Shown one piece after another: positions 62,626 to 64,000 of a stretch of 64,000 nt of DNA. Made by a program: the position numbers and the translations under genes. The stretch comes from CAKZLS01 sp963771545. Its GTDB lineage: Bacteria; Pseudomonadota; Alphaproteobacteria; Rhodospirillales; Defluviicoccaceae. Numbering within the stretch: the first letter of the stretch is position 1; each line of letters begins with the position of its first letter. The notes below the pieces were generated by a model. That model was not told the DNA's origin. It searched no databases and saw only the letters and a list, made by a program, of their open reading frames with translations. The stretch is from positions 496,001-560,000 of the forward strand of contig CAVYTX010000003.1 in the NCBI GenBank assembly GCA_963771545.1, read 5' to 3'.

Positions 62626-62907
62626 CTACACTTCGGCGTCCAATTTCTCGGACTGGATCTTCCGTCTCGTTCGGACAAAATCGACGGCTCCCACGATCAA
62701 GACAACCAAAGAGACCGGGAGCAATGCCATACCCGCGATCTCGTAAGCGGATTGCGCCGCGGTGAAGCGGATCAGGGCCAAACCCGTGACGGCAATTCCG
62801 AGCGCGGTTTTGACGTAGGCCAGCAGTGTCCGGCGGTTCGCCAATTCGGTGCGGAGCAGCGCCAGCACGACGCTGTCCACGGCCCGCCGTTCGTTCAAGT
62901 CAGGCAT
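62626..62907 (-). CDS. DUF202 family membrane protein
   Basis: 93 residues from ATG 62907; a longer start at 63003 adds a basic leader. LLRTELANRRTLLAYVKTALG is the DUF202 motif, followed by two to three membrane helices (GIAVTGLALIRF, GMALLPVSLVVLIVGAVDFV). Function unknown. Confidence 0.8.
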   Translation of the reverse strand: MPDLNERRAVDSVVLALLRTELANRRTLLAYVKTALGIAVTGLALIRFTAAQSAYEIAGMALLPVSLVVLIVGAVDFVRTRRKIQSEKLDAEV

Positions 62908-63125
62908 CGCCGACCCGCCGGAACGGCGAACGCCGGTGCGCAAACCGCGCAAACCCTTGCGCCGTCGGAGCCACCGCCGCTGGCCCGTGGACTCGATGGA
63001 CAACGCATCCGCGTTGCCCCGAACTCCACAACCCCAACAACCGCAACCACAGACATGAAACCATCACCAATACCCATGTCTCCGATTCAAAATGTCCCCC
63101 ATGTTTCCTGTTGCACCCGCGGTTT
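62908..63125. other. Gap upstream of DUF202
   Basis: About 220 bases with no gene recognised. Confidence 0.35.
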
Positions 63126-63345
63126 TGTATACTTTTTGTCTACCTCGAGCGCCTTTTAGTCTACCTCCGTGGCGTTCCCGTACGGTTAAGCTGTTGGTTC
63201 GCAATAATACCGATTTGCCCCAATTGTGAGAAGTATGCAAAAGTAGACAAAAGTAGACATTTGTTCGGCTTAACTCCTTGATTTTCCTAAAATCGACTTT
63301 CTGGCCAGGTATACAAAAGTATACACGAACTGCTCATAATACATT
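63126..63345. repeat. Second array of 8-mers at 10-bp spacing
   Basis: TGTATACT (63126), TGTCTACC (63137), AGTCTACC (63158); then AGTAGACA at 63242 and 63252, GGTATACA at 63308 and AGTATACA at 63318, with 10-bp steps within pairs. ATAATACATT follows at 63336, as TTAATACATT follows the 19.3-kb array. Same plan, different 8-mer, as the array at 19231-19349. Confidence 0.55.
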
Positions 63346-63399
63346 GATATGGAACGTCTATTTGCCGAAACAAAAGTCAACAAACGCGCAGGGAGCCCA

Positions 63400-63691
63400 T
63401 ACCGACGGTCATTGAAATGACCCATTGTGACGGCCGATCGAGGTTTCCGGCAAGGAGCGTGGCGCGCGGTGATGCGGGAGCATCATAAGCGCCGCGCCCA
63501 AAAAAACCATCCAGGGGCCGTCCAAAAACCTCGATAGACCGCCCGCGGGGTCGCGTTTCGCGTATCCTCGGCCCCATATTCGAAAAAGAGGGCGGACCGC
63601 TTGACGATGGGTCCCCATCGCCGGCGCGGTCCCTCCTGCCGACGATGCGGGAAACACAATCGCACTGAGTCATTATCAGCGACCGTTGGTA
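63400..63691. repeat. TA-flanked palindromic element, copy 3 (292 bp)
   Basis: TACCGACGGTCATTGAAATG ... GCGACCGTTGGTA ends. Same two internal stems as copies 1 and 2, with more mismatches and an insertion (AAAAAAACCATCC region) in the first loop. Not adjacent to a recognised gene end. Confidence 0.75.
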
Positions 63692-63934
63692 TACGCCGGT
63701 TTTGCCCAAGCCGGTCCGCCGGAGATCATGGCGGGCTTGGCCTGCAGTGGAGTCATGGCGACCTTCAGGCTCTAGTGCCGAATAATAGGTACATAAACCT
63801 AAAACATTCGTTGGTCAAGGCGGTTCGCCGTGACGGCGCGCCGCGCGCATTGCCGTGACCGCTGGTCGTGAATTGTGTCAATCGATTTTGGCCGCTTGGG
63901 TCTCCTGCCTGGTGGATCGGGTGAGACCGGAATG
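63692..63934. other. Intergenic, nothing recognised
   Basis: About 240 bases; no gene. Confidence 0.35.
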
Positions 63935-63948
63935 TCAAACTAGTTTGA
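63935..63948. promoter_or_regulatory. Perfect palindrome TCAAACTAGTTTGA
   Basis: Fourteen-base dyad 26 bases before the partial antitoxin gene; candidate autoregulatory operator. Confidence 0.55.
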
Positions 63949-63973
63949 GAAACCAGTTGAATTGGAGGCCGGC

Positions 63974-64000
63974 ATGAAGAGCGTCGGGGCCTTCGAGGCC
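63974..64000 (+). CDS. Start of a Phd/YefM-type antitoxin (partial)
   Basis: MKSVGAFEA, cut by the window end. The opening xxVGAFEAK is typical of Phd/YefM antitoxins, and GGAGG lies just before the ATG. Only nine residues visible, so tentative. Confidence 0.45.

Noticed and set aside
63126..63345. CRISPR array
   Set aside because: Units are 8-10 bp, in both orientations, with no spacers of uniform length; no cas genes nearby.
63577..63858. Small frames within and after copy 3 of the palindromic element
   Set aside because: They follow the inverted-repeat structure and are not conserved between copies.

Overview
The window is high-GC, densely coded DNA from an alphaproteobacterium, probably of the Rhodospirillales/Rhodospirillaceae type. 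The main evidence is the gene order dgt-argS-SPOR-nagZ-M50 protease-scpA-scpB-tatABC-serS-surE-pcm-LysM/M23-(DUF815)-yajC-secD-secF at 40.3-59.6 kb, which is a typical alphaproteobacterial core block with tightly overlapping genes. No rRNA, tRNA or CRISPR array was recognised.

Layout. 0-18 kb holds metabolism and transport: MaeB malic enzyme, a GH13 alpha-glucosidase, a PrtD/HlyD-type type I secretion pair (the ABC gene carries a frameshift), a BNR sialidase-like protein, an alginate-export-type outer membrane barrel, a sodium:solute symporter, an orphan lipoprotein, an alpha/beta hydrolase, IlvD, and orphan amino-acid-type binding proteins. 19-26 kb is an accessory island lying between two paralogous orphan binding-protein genes. 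It contains a perfect tandem pair of an IS66-type element with 8-bp target duplications, arrays of 8-mers spaced 10 bp apart, a TIR/formylglycine-enzyme-fold fusion, a truncated Avd-like ORF, a FitA/PIN toxin-antitoxin pair and a membrane-anchored TIR protein. 27-29 kb encodes a serralysin-like RTX protease, a natural substrate for a type I exporter such as the pair at 4.6-7.8 kb. 29-35 kb is a complete dipeptide/oligopeptide ABC operon (dppABCDF), with dppD frameshifted. 35-39 kb has tandem OmpA-type lipoproteins, an amphipathic-repeat lipoprotein and a pentapeptide-repeat protein, followed by xthA and erpA. 40-59.6 kb is the core block, interrupted at 53-55 kb by a ParA-partner cassette with AT-rich flanks. 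60-64 kb contains two paralogous 52-aa genes, each behind the same palindromic box, a methyltransferase-like gene, a frameshifted NDUFA9-like gene, DUF202, and the start of an antitoxin.

Most notable. (1) The TIR/FGE gene plus the Avd-like fragment looks like a remote or decayed diversity-generating retroelement target: the C-terminal variable-region motif has NNC/NNT codons at nearly all the positions expected to vary, two hairpins follow it, and no reverse transcriptase is present. (2) A family of 262-292 bp palindromic elements, with TA-flanked inverted ends and two internal long stems that keep pairing despite sequence divergence, occurs three times complete, once as a 41-bp deletion derivative and once as a solo end; four of the five abut a stop codon. 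(3) An 18-bp palindrome (ATACCCC-N4-GGGGTAT type) precedes three genes, two of them the paralogous 52-aa genes. (4) Four conserved genes carry single-base frameshifts, all in dispensable genes and none in the housekeeping block; sequencing error cannot be excluded.
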